Source: Halanaerobium saccharolyticum | GTDB taxonomy: Bacteria > Bacillota > Halanaerobiia > Halanaerobiales > Halanaerobiaceae | Assembly: GCF_004362045.1 (NCBI RefSeq) | Contig: NZ_SNWX01000016.1 | Span: 1 to 64,000 of the forward strand | Reading direction: 5' to 3' | Length of the DNA stretch: 64,000 nucleotides | Shown: one piece after another, positions 43,900 through 51,703 of the stretch | Numbering within the stretch: position 1 is the first letter of the stretch | Layout of the letters: every line of letters begins with the position of its first letter | Program-made: the position numbers and the translations under genes | Notes under the pieces: model-generated | Database searches by the model: none | Told to the model about the DNA's origin: nothing | Seen by the model: only the letters and a program-made list of their open reading frames with translations

Positions 43900-43958
43900 T
43901 AAGAGGTAGTATATATAAACTTTAACAGTTATTAAGATTGTTGATATACTACCTCTTA
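43900..43958 (-). terminator. Long intra-operon hairpin after the sugar-binding protein gene
   Basis: Perfect 15-bp arms TAAGAGGTAGTATAT and ATATACTACCTCTTA enclose 29 bases, between the binding protein stop (43985) and the GH31 start (43869). No proper T tract follows. It parallels the hairpin after the other binding-protein gene (27456-27484) and may set the relative message level. Confidence 0.75.
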
Positions 43959-43984
43959 TGCTTATTAACTTATTAAATTAGTTA

Positions 43985-45241
43985 TTAATTAATTTCTATA
44001 GTTGATTCTAATTGCTCTTGAGCTTTATTTAAAGCTTCTGTAGGGGTTTTTAAGCCATCTCTTGCTGCCTGAATCTGCTGATTAATTATATCTGCCATCT
44101 CAGCAAATTGTTCAATAACCGGAGGAGTTACCAGATAATTAAGTGATTCAAATACTGCTTGTCTATTTTCAGGAGGTGTTTTCTCTATATATTCTTTTAA
44201 AATATCCTGATCTGTAATAGCAGGAAGTTCCCAATTATTTTCAACTCTAATTTGAGCTGCCTCTTTACTTGCTGATAAGAAGCTCATCCACTTAAAGGCT
44301 TCATCAACTTTGTCAGTTTTTTGATTCATAACTAAACCATTAGCAAAAAAGTGAGTTGCTTTTTGAGTGTTACCTGGTTCTACTTCTATATTCCATTCAA
44401 AATCAATATTTTCTGTAAAGTCAGGAAAAGCCCAGATACCAGTTACAATCATGCCTACTCGTCCAGATTTAAATAGATCCCAGTCCTGCATACCAGACAG
44501 TTGTGCTTCTGTAGGCATTACATTACTATCTTGAACTCTATCTACCATATATTCTAGAGTCTCAATATTTTGCGGTGAATTAATAACAAATTTATTTTTC
44601 TCATTATCAATTATTGTGCCACCATTTTGTTCAACCATTTTGTAAAATTCCCAAAAAGTTACTGGTTGATAAATTCCAAATATATTGCTCCCTAGGTTTC
44701 TAATTTGTTTAGCTGCTGCTAAAGAATCCTCCCATTTCCAGTCTCTACTGGGATAATCAATTCCAGCCTGATCAAATAATTCTTCATTATAAAACAGAAC
44801 TACATTTGAAAAACTAAAGGGTAAGCCGTACTGATTATCATTTATCTGAAAAGCATTTAAAGCCTTTTCATTTAATTGAGATTCATCAAATTCAGCTGCA
44901 GAAATTGTATCATCTAATTCTTTTAATACATTTTTCTTGGCATAGGTAACAAAATTTTCATAATTTAATTCATAAACATCGGGAGCCAGCCCACCAGCGA
45001 TTTTGGTCTGTAAATTAACAAAGTAGTCCTCATATCCAACTGTGATGATATTAATTTCAATATCTGGATTTTCTTTTTCAAATTCATCTTTCATCTGATT
45101 TAAGTATTCTAAATTTGCACCGCTACCAGAAAAAGTCATAAAATCTACTTCCACAGTTTCCTGAGCCAGAACACCTGAATTAAAGCCTAGTAAAGCTATA
45201 AAAATACTCACCATTAATAATATAGATACTCTTTTAAACAT
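43985..45241 (-). CDS. Extracellular sugar-binding protein (CUT1, MalE-like)
   Basis: A 418-residue secreted binding protein with a signal peptide (residues 1-26, ending VLAQ). Family-1 solute-binding features: VDFMTFSGSGANLEYLNQM, DVYELNYENFVTYAKKNVL, NQYGLPFSFSNVVLFYNEEL, GRVGMIVTGIWAFPDF. It has no lipobox Cys. It works with the permeases at 45339 and 46156; the ATPase is not encoded here and is probably a shared MsmK-type subunit. Start ATG behind GGGAGGAAAAAG. Confidence 0.92.
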   Translation of the reverse strand: MFKRVSILLMVSIFIALLGFNSGVLAQETVEVDFMTFSGSGANLEYLNQMKDEFEKENPDIEINIITVGYEDYFVNLQTKIAGGLAPDVYELNYENFVTYAKKNVLKELDDTISAAEFDESQLNEKALNAFQINDNQYGLPFSFSNVVLFYNEELFDQAGIDYPSRDWKWEDSLAAAKQIRNLGSNIFGIYQPVTFWEFYKMVEQNGGTIIDNEKNKFVINSPQNIETLEYMVDRVQDSNVMPTEAQLSGMQDWDLFKSGRVGMIVTGIWAFPDFTENIDFEWNIEVEPGNTQKATHFFANGLVMNQKTDKVDEAFKWMSFLSASKEAAQIRVENNWELPAITDQDILKEYIEKTPPENRQAVFESLNYLVTPPVIEQFAEMADIINQQIQAARDGLKTPTEALNKAQEQLESTIEIN

Positions 45242-45338
45242 TCTTTTTCCTCCCTATTAATCCATTATTTTTAAGCCACTATCATTAAAATATTTAACTA
45301 AATCTGAAAAGTTTACTTTTCCACCTCCAGTTATTTCT

Positions 45339-46166
45339 TTAGCCTTTAATTCCTCCAACACTTAAACCTTTTTCAAAATATTTCTGCGCAAAAATATAAA
45401 CCAGCAACATCGGAATAATTGAAATTAAACTTCCAGCCATTAATAAATTATACTGTTCTCCATACTGACCATTTAATAAGCTTAAACCAACAGGAAGCGT
45501 CATTTTACTTCTATCTGTAAGCACTATTAAGGGCCAGAGATATCTGTTCCAGGCTTCCATAAATGTAATTACTGTTAAGGTAGCCAGAGTTGGTTTTACA
45601 AGTGGTAAAACTATGTCTTTAAAAATTTTAAATTGTGACGAACCTTCCATAATTGCTGCTTCAATATAAGAATTAGGAACAGTTTTAATGTTCTGCCGCA
45701 GCATAAATGTAGCAAAAGCATTAAATAAGGACGGAAGCATTAAACCTGTAAATGTATTTAACAATCCAAATTCTCTAATTATCAAAAAATTAGGGATCAT
45801 GGTTACCTGTTTTGGAATCATTAAAGTTGCAAGATAAAGTGAAAATAAAATTTCACGACCCTTAAATTCAAATTTCGCAAAAATATATGCTGCCATTGCT
45901 GCTGATAAGACTGTAATCAAGGTCGTTACAACTGCCACAAAAACACTATTAAAGATAGCTCTAGCAAAAGGGAAAATATTGAAAACTCTTATATAAGCAT
46001 CTAAACTTGGATTTTCAGGTATCCACTTGATTGGAATTGTCATTACTGCTCCACTATTTTTTAGGGAGGTACTGATCATCCAGAAAAAAGGTAAAAGCAT
46101 AAATATTGCTATAAGAGTTGCTAAACTATAAAAAATTATCCCTCTTTTCAGTTTACTATGATTCAT
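45339..46166 (-). CDS. CUT1 sugar ABC permease, MalG type
   Basis: A 275-residue inner-membrane permease with six hydrophobic segments. The EAA loop reads YIEAAIMEGSSQFKIF; LMIPKQVTMIPNF and the C-terminal FEKGLSVGGIKG are typical of MalG. It overlaps the MalF-type gene by 11 bases. Substrate: probably alpha-linked gluco-oligosaccharides, judging by the GH31 genes. Confidence 0.92.
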   Translation of the reverse strand: MNHSKLKRGIIFYSLATLIAIFMLLPFFWMISTSLKNSGAVMTIPIKWIPENPSLDAYIRVFNIFPFARAIFNSVFVAVVTTLITVLSAAMAAYIFAKFEFKGREILFSLYLATLMIPKQVTMIPNFLIIREFGLLNTFTGLMLPSLFNAFATFMLRQNIKTVPNSYIEAAIMEGSSQFKIFKDIVLPLVKPTLATLTVITFMEAWNRYLWPLIVLTDRSKMTLPVGLSLLNGQYGEQYNLLMAGSLISIIPMLLVYIFAQKYFEKGLSVGGIKG

Positions 46167-47043
46167 AATGAACCCACCTTTTCTGCAATTTCATCTGTAA
46201 GAGTGTCACAACAAAAACTATAATAAATAATAACCAGGAAAAAGCTGAAGCATATCCCATTTTATAATACTGAAAAGCATATTTATAAATTCTTTCCACC
46301 ATTACTTGAGTTGCACCATTTGGACCTCCCTGAGTCATAATCATAACCTGTGGAAAAAGTTGAAAAGAATTAATTAAAGAAATTATAATTACGAATAATA
46401 AGGTGGGAGATATTAAGGGCAGTGTTATACTTTTAAATCTCTGCCAGCTATTAGCTCCATCGATTTCTGCCGCTTCATAATAAGTTGGTGAAATCCCTCT
46501 TAAACCTGAAAATAAAATTAGACCAAAAAAACCAACATCTTTCCAGATACTAGCAAGCACTATCCCCGGCATAGCCCAGCTCTGATCATAAAGCCAGCCA
46601 GGCCCCTGTAAACCAATAAAATTAAGAAGATTATTTAAAACTCCGAATTGAGGATTTAAAACAATTTTCCAGATTAATGAACCAGCTACCCAGGAAGTAA
46701 TTACTGGAATATAATATAAAGTTCTATAAATTTTTATACCCTTAAATTTATTATTTAATAAAAGAGCTAGAGAAAGTGATGAAATTAAAATCAATGGAAT
46801 ATAGAGAATAATGTAATACAATATATTATTTAAAACTCGCCAGAACTCGTTTCCTTTTAAAATATTTATAAAGTTATCTAATCCTATAAGTTTTGGTGGG
46901 CCACTTATAATATCCCATTCAGAAAAACTAAGAGTTAAAGATCCCAACATTGGCAAAATTCCGAAAATAATCAGCCCCAGTACACTGGGGAGCAAAAATA
47001 AAAATATAGTTAAATATTTATTTTTTTTATTATAAAAGATCAT
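46156..47043 (-). CDS. CUT1 sugar ABC permease, MalF type
   Basis: A 295-residue inner-membrane permease. FLLPSVLGLIIFGILPML is the first membrane segment and YEAAEIDGANSWQRF the EAA loop. PGIVLASIWKDVGFFGLI and MTQGGPNGATQVM are standard for the family. It pairs with the MalG-type gene. It lies 17 bases after the SorC-family regulator. Start ATG after the AT-rich region behind AGGAGTA. Confidence 0.92.
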   Translation of the reverse strand: MIFYNKKNKYLTIFLFLLPSVLGLIIFGILPMLGSLTLSFSEWDIISGPPKLIGLDNFINILKGNEFWRVLNNILYYIILYIPLILISSLSLALLLNNKFKGIKIYRTLYYIPVITSWVAGSLIWKIVLNPQFGVLNNLLNFIGLQGPGWLYDQSWAMPGIVLASIWKDVGFFGLILFSGLRGISPTYYEAAEIDGANSWQRFKSITLPLISPTLLFVIIISLINSFQLFPQVMIMTQGGPNGATQVMVERIYKYAFQYYKMGYASAFSWLLFIIVFVVTLLQMKLQKRWVHYES

Positions 47044-47060
47044 TTAGATTACTCCTTTAA

Positions 47061-48038
47061 TTAGTTATTTTGCTCTAAAAAATCTTCCTGTTGAAAAATA
47101 ATTTCTTCAACTGTTTTTTCATCACTGACTAATACGTCAAGAAATCCATTTCTCAACCCTCCTAAAATAGCTTCTGTAGTATCTAATGAGGTTGCAACTC
47201 CAATTACTGTTTCTATATTTTTAAGATCATTCAATGAGATACTTAAAACTCTATCATCAATTGACTGACTGCAAACATCTCCATTTATATCGTAAAATCT
47301 AAAACAACTCTGACCTACTGCACCATTTTTATCAAGCAAATCTAAATCCTCTTCTGTCAAATTATCTACCTGAACTAAAGATCTATGTTTCCACAAAGCA
47401 TCAAGTCCCATTAAAGCAATATCAACATTTTTAGCTCTTTCTAATATTCCACCAATTTCTTTATCTTTTTTTAAATTATCTACTAAAGTTGAATTGCTTA
47501 CAAATCCAGGTGCATGCATTAAATGTGATTGTCCTTCTAAAATATTGGAAAGTTGATTTACCAGACTAAATGATTGCAAAGTTGTAGAAGTCTGACCAAG
47601 TCCACCTATTAACTGAACAACTTCTATTCCTGTTGTTTCGGCTAAGTTTAATGATTTCATTGATTTAATCATCTCATATACTGAAATTCCCCAGGATACA
47701 CCAATATTTTGATTACTTTTAATAATACTGTTTAGATAATTTGCTGCTGCCTGACCGACAACCTGTCTAATCATATCTGGAATGTAACTGGTAGTTGGAA
47801 CAACAATTGCATCTTTTAAACCAAAATATTTTTTTAAAGATTCCTCCAAATGTTCACAGGAATCCACTGTATCCAAAATTGTAATCTTAACTATACCTTC
47901 ATTTTTTGCCTCGGTTAACATTCGTGAGATTTGAGAGCGGGAAACCTCAACTATATTAGCGATTTCTTTTTGATTCATGTTCTTTTCATAGTATAAATGT
48001 GCTACTTTCTTTAATTTTCTCATTCTTTCTCTGTCGAT
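47061..48038 (-). CDS. SorC/DeoR-type sugar-responsive regulator
   Basis: About 325 residues. The helix-turn-helix LYYEKNMNQKEIANIVEVSR (then SQISRML) is near the N-terminus; the rest is the SorC sugar-binding domain (GVSWGISVYEMIKS, VVQLIGGLG, LGGLRNGFLDVLVSDE). The start is uncertain. GTG 48047 lies within the Shine-Dalgarno GAGGTG; ATC 48038 is 6 bases after it and gives MDRERMRKLKKV, matching the usual family start; ATG 48023 is 21 bases away. ATC is preferred. It is the first gene of its own operon, under a consensus promoter bracketed by two like operators. Confidence 0.87.
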   Translation of the reverse strand: MDRERMRKLKKVAHLYYEKNMNQKEIANIVEVSRSQISRMLTEAKNEGIVKITILDTVDSCEHLEESLKKYFGLKDAIVVPTTSYIPDMIRQVVGQAAANYLNSIIKSNQNIGVSWGISVYEMIKSMKSLNLAETTGIEVVQLIGGLGQTSTTLQSFSLVNQLSNILEGQSHLMHAPGFVSNSTLVDNLKKDKEIGGILERAKNVDIALMGLDALWKHRSLVQVDNLTEEDLDLLDKNGAVGQSCFRFYDINGDVCSQSIDDRVLSISLNDLKNIETVIGVATSLDTTEAILGGLRNGFLDVLVSDEKTVEEIIFQQEDFLEQNN

Positions 48039-48064
48039 TTTAATCACCTCTGTTCATATTTTTA

Positions 48065-48087
48065 ACATATGTGATAATATTTTTGTG
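48065..48087. promoter_or_regulatory. SorC-type operator, promoter-proximal
   Basis: ACATATGTGATAAT, then ATTTTTGTG. It lies about 15-35 bases downstream of the predicted start point. It matches the copy at 48161-48182 apart from one inserted T and the central AT order, in the same orientation. Confidence 0.75.
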
Positions 48088-48107
48088 TATTTCTTTACTG
48101 TATTTAA

Positions 48108-48137
48108 ATTATAATACTAAATTATGGGCTTTGTCAA
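48108..48137 (-). promoter_or_regulatory. Consensus promoter of the SorC-GH31 operon
   Basis: Minus strand: -35 TTGACA (48132-48137), 18-bp spacer, -10 TATAAT (48108-48113). Both hexamers are perfect, so repression must be strong to keep the operon off. Confidence 0.88.
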
Positions 48138-48160
48138 GAAATTTTCAGATATATTTATAC

Positions 48161-48182
48161 ACATATGTGAATATATTTTGTG
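48161..48182. promoter_or_regulatory. SorC-type operator, upstream
   Basis: ACATATGTGAATAT, then ATTTTGTG, preceded by CAC so that CACATATGTG is a perfect palindrome. It is 96 bp from its partner across the promoter. Confidence 0.75.
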
Positions 48183-48235
48183 AATTAAGTGCTAATTAGC
48201 ATTATTATGCATGATAATCACTAATATCAAAAAAT

Positions 48236-48263
48236 AACCTGCTCCTAAAATAGGAAACAGGCT
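48236..48263 (-). terminator. Second terminator-like hairpin of the Gfo/epimerase operon
   Basis: On the minus strand AGCCTG-TT-TCCTA pairs with TAGGA-G-CAGGTT, then ATTTTTTG follows. It lies beyond repeat copy C and may act as a backup stop protecting the SorC promoter. Confidence 0.6.
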
Positions 48264-48316
48264 AAAAATAATATGAATCTTATTTAATTCTTCTATTTGT
48301 GAAATATTTTACTTTA

Positions 48317-48348
48317 ACCAGGTACAAAACAATCGTTTTGTACCTGGT
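48317..48348. repeat. Dispersed palindromic repeat, copy C
   Basis: Perfect 14-bp arms ACCAGGTACAAAAC and GTTTTGTACCTGGT around a 4-base AATC centre. It is nearly the same as copy A (18116-18151) in the stem. It is flanked by two terminator-like hairpins. Confidence 0.85.
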
Positions 48349-48366
48349 ACCAAAAATATTAAAAAT

Positions 48367-48397
48367 AAATCCCTCCTGAATTTAACAGAAGGGATTT
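48367..48397 (-). terminator. Terminator of the Gfo/epimerase operon
   Basis: On the minus strand AAATCCCTTCTG pairs with CAGGAGGGATTT (one G-U pair), then ATTTTTAATATTTTTGG. It lies 9 bases past the stop at 48406. Confidence 0.82.
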
Positions 48398-48405
48398 AAA
48401 AACTT

Positions 48406-49395
48406 CTATTTTTCCATCGAATCATCAAAAGCTAGATCTGAAGGCTTAAAATCTATATCTCGGACAAAACTCAAGGCTTCTTTAGCACCATAAATCCGGT
48501 CCATACCGCTGTCTTCCCATTCTACAGAAAGTGGGCCGGTATAATTCATCTGATTTAATTCCCTTATAATTTCATCAAAATCAATATCTCCATGTCCGAG
48601 AGAGCGGAAGTCCCAGCCCCGGTGGCGGTCACCGAAGGGAAGATGAGAACCCAAAATTCCTTCTCTGCCGTTTAAGCTTACAGCTGCATCCTTCATGTGC
48701 ACATGATAAATTCTTTCGCTGAAGTCGCGCAGAAAGAGATGTGGAGTCAGCCCCTGCCAGATTAAGTGGCTGGGGTCAAAGTTAATCCCAAATTCAGAGC
48801 GCCAGCCAAATTTATCCAAAAGTTTTAAGGTTGTATAATAATCAAAGGCTATTTCGGTTGGGTGGACTTCCAGCGCAAATTTGATCCCGTTTTCTTTAAA
48901 AACATCGAGAATTGGATTCCAGAGTTCAACTATCTGATCAAAACCTGCTTCGATCATCTCCTCAGTTGTCTGGGGGAAGGAATAAAAGAACTTCCAGATT
49001 GGAGAGCCGGTAAAACCGGTAACTGTATCCACTCCCAGATTCCTGGCAGCTACTGCTGTCATCTTCATCTCTTCTACAGCCCATTTTCTAATTTCCTCAG
49101 GTTTTCCCGCATATTTTTCGGGAGCAAAATTATCCAGGCGGGGATCATAGCGGGCTCCAACACACTGCCCGGCAAGATGATTGCCGACAGCCCAGACCCC
49201 AAGATTATATTTATCAAGTATTTCCAGCTTTTTTTCTACATAAGAGCTGTCTTCTGCTGCCTTCTGCACATCTAAATGATCTCCCCAGCAGGCAATTTCC
49301 AGTCCATCATAACCGATCTCACTTACTGTCTGGGCTAATTTTTCAAACTCCATATCTGCCCACTGTCCGGTAAACAAAGTCACTTTTCGGCCCAT
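48406..49395 (-). CDS. Sugar phosphate isomerase/epimerase-type TIM-barrel protein
   Basis: A 329-residue AP-endonuclease-2/xylose-isomerase-like barrel. ATG 49395 follows AAGGAGTG; a longer frame lacks a ribosome site. YDGLEIACWGDHLD, ALEVHPTEIAF (metal Glu and His), GINFDPSHLIWQGL, YHVHMKDAA and GHGDIDFDEII are the metal-binding strands. Relatives include inosose dehydratase-, hexulose epimerase- and 3-keto-sugar-type enzymes. It is the last gene of the operon, partnered with the Gfo/Idh gene 84 bases upstream. Confidence 0.85.
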   Translation of the reverse strand: MGRKVTLFTGQWADMEFEKLAQTVSEIGYDGLEIACWGDHLDVQKAAEDSSYVEKKLEILDKYNLGVWAVGNHLAGQCVGARYDPRLDNFAPEKYAGKPEEIRKWAVEEMKMTAVAARNLGVDTVTGFTGSPIWKFFYSFPQTTEEMIEAGFDQIVELWNPILDVFKENGIKFALEVHPTEIAFDYYTTLKLLDKFGWRSEFGINFDPSHLIWQGLTPHLFLRDFSERIYHVHMKDAAVSLNGREGILGSHLPFGDRHRGWDFRSLGHGDIDFDEIIRELNQMNYTGPLSVEWEDSGMDRIYGAKEALSFVRDIDFKPSDLAFDDSMEK

Positions 49396-49479
49396 AGTCC
49401 ACACTCCTTGAATTTTATAGTTTTTGCAATAAATTTTTGCGGAACACAAATATTTCAATATGAATTTAGACTTCAACAG

Positions 49480-50625
49480 TTATTCAATTTCAACCCATTT
49501 TTCTTCCCTACTGCTTTTTAAAATAGCTTCTGTAATCTTAACTTCCTGCTGCCCATCAGCAAAAGTGGCAAAATCATAATCAGCTGGATTTCCTTTTTCT
49601 AAAATGCAGTCATAAAAATCTTTAATTGAATTTTTTAATCCCTCTGACCAGCCTTCAATATGGCCGCCCGGGTAATAGCAGCGCTCTGCCGCTTTTCCTT
49701 TTAAAAGAGCTGGATCGCGAACTAAATTCTGATTGGCCTGATCACGATAACCGATAAATAACTGGTTGGCATGCTCTTGTGACCAGCTTAAGCTTTTTTT
49801 GCTGCCGCTGATTTCAATAAATAAATCATTTTTGTGGCCGGCATCGACCTGGGAAACAGTAAAATTACCGGCTGTACCATCTTCCAGCTCAAACAGTATA
49901 GAAGCATAATCTTCAGTCTCTACCTGATATTCTTCGTATTCTGCTTCCTGATCAGTCTGGGCAAAACTCTTGATTTTCGAAAGCGGCTTTTTCCGCTCCG
50001 GGTGAACAATTTTTGTATTGGCAATTAACCTTGTGATTTTCCTGCCGGTAAGATACTGCAGCAGGTCACAGAAATGAGAGCCGATATCAGCCACAACTCT
50101 TGATTTTCCTCCTTTTTCAGGATCAACCCTCCAGCTGTAATCAGTATCAAAAAGCATCCAGTCCTGAAGGTAATAACCCCGAACATGAAAAAGTTTGCCG
50201 GCTTCCTCCCGCACTTTCTGCTGCATCTCTTTAACAAGTGGATAGTGGCGGTAATTATAATTTACTCCTGCATAAATATCTTCAGCTTCCAGAATTTCCA
50301 AAAGCTCTCTGCCCTCTTTAGAATTCATCACCAGCGGTTTTTCGGAAAAAACATGGACTCCGGCCTCCATAAAGGCTTTATTAATAGGGAAGTGAAGATT
50401 ATTTGGAGTGCAGTTGTGGACTACATCTAAATCTTCTTCTGCCAGCATCTGCTGATAATCAGCATAATAGTTGGGAACTCCTAATTTCTCTGCAGCCTTT
50501 TTTGAAGATTCGAGGCTGCTGGCTACAACAGCTCTGACCTCAACATTACCGAGCCGTCTTAAAGCTTCAACATGGGCCTCACCAACAAAACCGGTGCCGA
50601 TAATTCCTGCTTTTAATTTAGCCAT
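49480..50625 (-). CDS. Gfo/Idh/MocA-family oxidoreductase
   Basis: A 381-residue NAD(P)-dependent sugar or cyclitol dehydrogenase. ATG 50625 follows GAGGAGTG. Rossmann motif KAGIIGTGFVGEAHVEAL at the N-terminus; FSEKPLVMNSKEG carries the conserved EKP Lys; VVADIGSHFCDLLQYLTG holds the Asp-xx-xHxxD catalytic segment. It resembles inositol dehydrogenase and 3-keto-glycoside-forming enzymes. A second, different member lies at 54330. Confidence 0.88.
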   Translation of the reverse strand: MAKLKAGIIGTGFVGEAHVEALRRLGNVEVRAVVASSLESSKKAAEKLGVPNYYADYQQMLAEEDLDVVHNCTPNNLHFPINKAFMEAGVHVFSEKPLVMNSKEGRELLEILEAEDIYAGVNYNYRHYPLVKEMQQKVREEAGKLFHVRGYYLQDWMLFDTDYSWRVDPEKGGKSRVVADIGSHFCDLLQYLTGRKITRLIANTKIVHPERKKPLSKIKSFAQTDQEAEYEEYQVETEDYASILFELEDGTAGNFTVSQVDAGHKNDLFIEISGSKKSLSWSQEHANQLFIGYRDQANQNLVRDPALLKGKAAERCYYPGGHIEGWSEGLKNSIKDFYDCILEKGNPADYDFATFADGQQEVKITEAILKSSREEKWVEIE

Positions 50626-50652
50626 CAAATCACTCCTCAAATTTTTAATTAT

Positions 50653-51702
50653 TTAAACTGTTTTCTGCTTTTTCTGCATTAGTACTGCTCCAATTAAAAT
50701 TAAACCTTTAAAAGCTTCTCTTAAGAATGGAGGAACTCCCAGCAAATTGAGCAGATTATTCATTACTGCAATAATTAATACACCCAAAATTGTTCCCAAT
50801 ACAGTCCCTCGACCACCGCTCATACTGGTTCCACCAACAACTGCAGCCGCAATTGCTTCCATCTCATAACCACTGCCGGCATTTGCATAGTCCATAGATC
50901 CAATTCGAGAAACCTGGATAATGGCTGCAAAGGAAACTAAGAGACCTGTAATCGCATAAACCCGGCGCTTAACTTTTTTAACATTAACTCCTGATAAATT
51001 GGCTGAGCGCTCATTTGAGCCAACCGCAATAATCTGACGGCCAAAAGTAGTCCTTTTAGAAATAAAGTAGAGTCCAGCTGCAATCAAAAGCCAGTATATA
51101 ATAGGCATTACTCTATAACTTCCAATTTGAAAATTTGAAATCGGTAAAAATTCCAGAGGAACCCTTGGATTATAGCCCTGCATAAAATGCTGAGTCACAC
51201 TGCGGTAGAGCTTCATTGTTGCCAGAGTAACCACAAAGGGAGGTATTCCACCTCTGGTAATTAATATTCCATTTAAGTTTCCGAGAAAATAACCAAAAAC
51301 CAGTGAGAGTAATATCGCTATCAAAATTGCTGGGATGCCTTCAATTCCTAAATTGATTAAAATACCATTAGGTCCTCTGTCAATCAGCATCATTAAAGCT
51401 GCTCCAACGGCAACCATAGTTGAACCAACAGAAAGATCAATCCCTGCTGACATAATTACAAAGGACATTCCCAGTGCAATTAAACCAACCCCTGCATTAT
51501 TCCGCAGAATATTTACCCAGTTATTAGTCCAGGTGAAAAACCAGCTGCCAAAAGAATCATAATCAAAACCAAGACTCCAGGTCTGTAATACAATCATCAC
51601 TATTAAGGCAATCCCGGTACTGAAAATTGGTTCAGTTGACCATTTTTTTAAAAACCACTGTAGAAAACCCTGTTCTGTATTTTGACTTTTATCCTTCTGC
51701 AT
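50653..51702 (-). CDS. CUT2 sugar ABC permease (RbsC-like)
   Basis: A 349-residue inner-membrane permease. SAGIDLSVGSTMVAVGAALM, GGIPPFVVTLATMKLYRSV, AVGSNERSANLSGVNVKKV and AIAAAVVGGTSMSGGRGTVL are the family blocks. A roughly 25-residue cytoplasmic N-terminus precedes the first membrane helix. It lies 1 base after the ATPase gene, with which it is translated. Confidence 0.92.
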   Translation of the reverse strand: MQKDKSQNTEQGFLQWFLKKWSTEPIFSTGIALIVMIVLQTWSLGFDYDSFGSWFFTWTNNWVNILRNNAGVGLIALGMSFVIMSAGIDLSVGSTMVAVGAALMMLIDRGPNGILINLGIEGIPAILIAILLSLVFGYFLGNLNGILITRGGIPPFVVTLATMKLYRSVTQHFMQGYNPRVPLEFLPISNFQIGSYRVMPIIYWLLIAAGLYFISKRTTFGRQIIAVGSNERSANLSGVNVKKVKRRVYAITGLLVSFAAIIQVSRIGSMDYANAGSGYEMEAIAAAVVGGTSMSGGRGTVLGTILGVLIIAVMNNLLNLLGVPPFLREAFKGLILIGAVLMQKKQKTV

Positions 51703-51703
51703 C

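Larger units (their letters stand above)
48048..48405. other. Intergenic control and termination region
   Basis: Contains the SorC promoter and paired operators (48065-48182), a terminator-like hairpin (48236-48263), palindromic repeat copy C (48317-48348) and the terminator of the upstream operon (48367-48397). No gene is seen. Confidence 0.7.

Noticed and set aside
18116-48348. Palindromic repeats as a CRISPR array
   Set aside because: Only three copies, kilobases apart, not regularly spaced, and no cas genes in the window.
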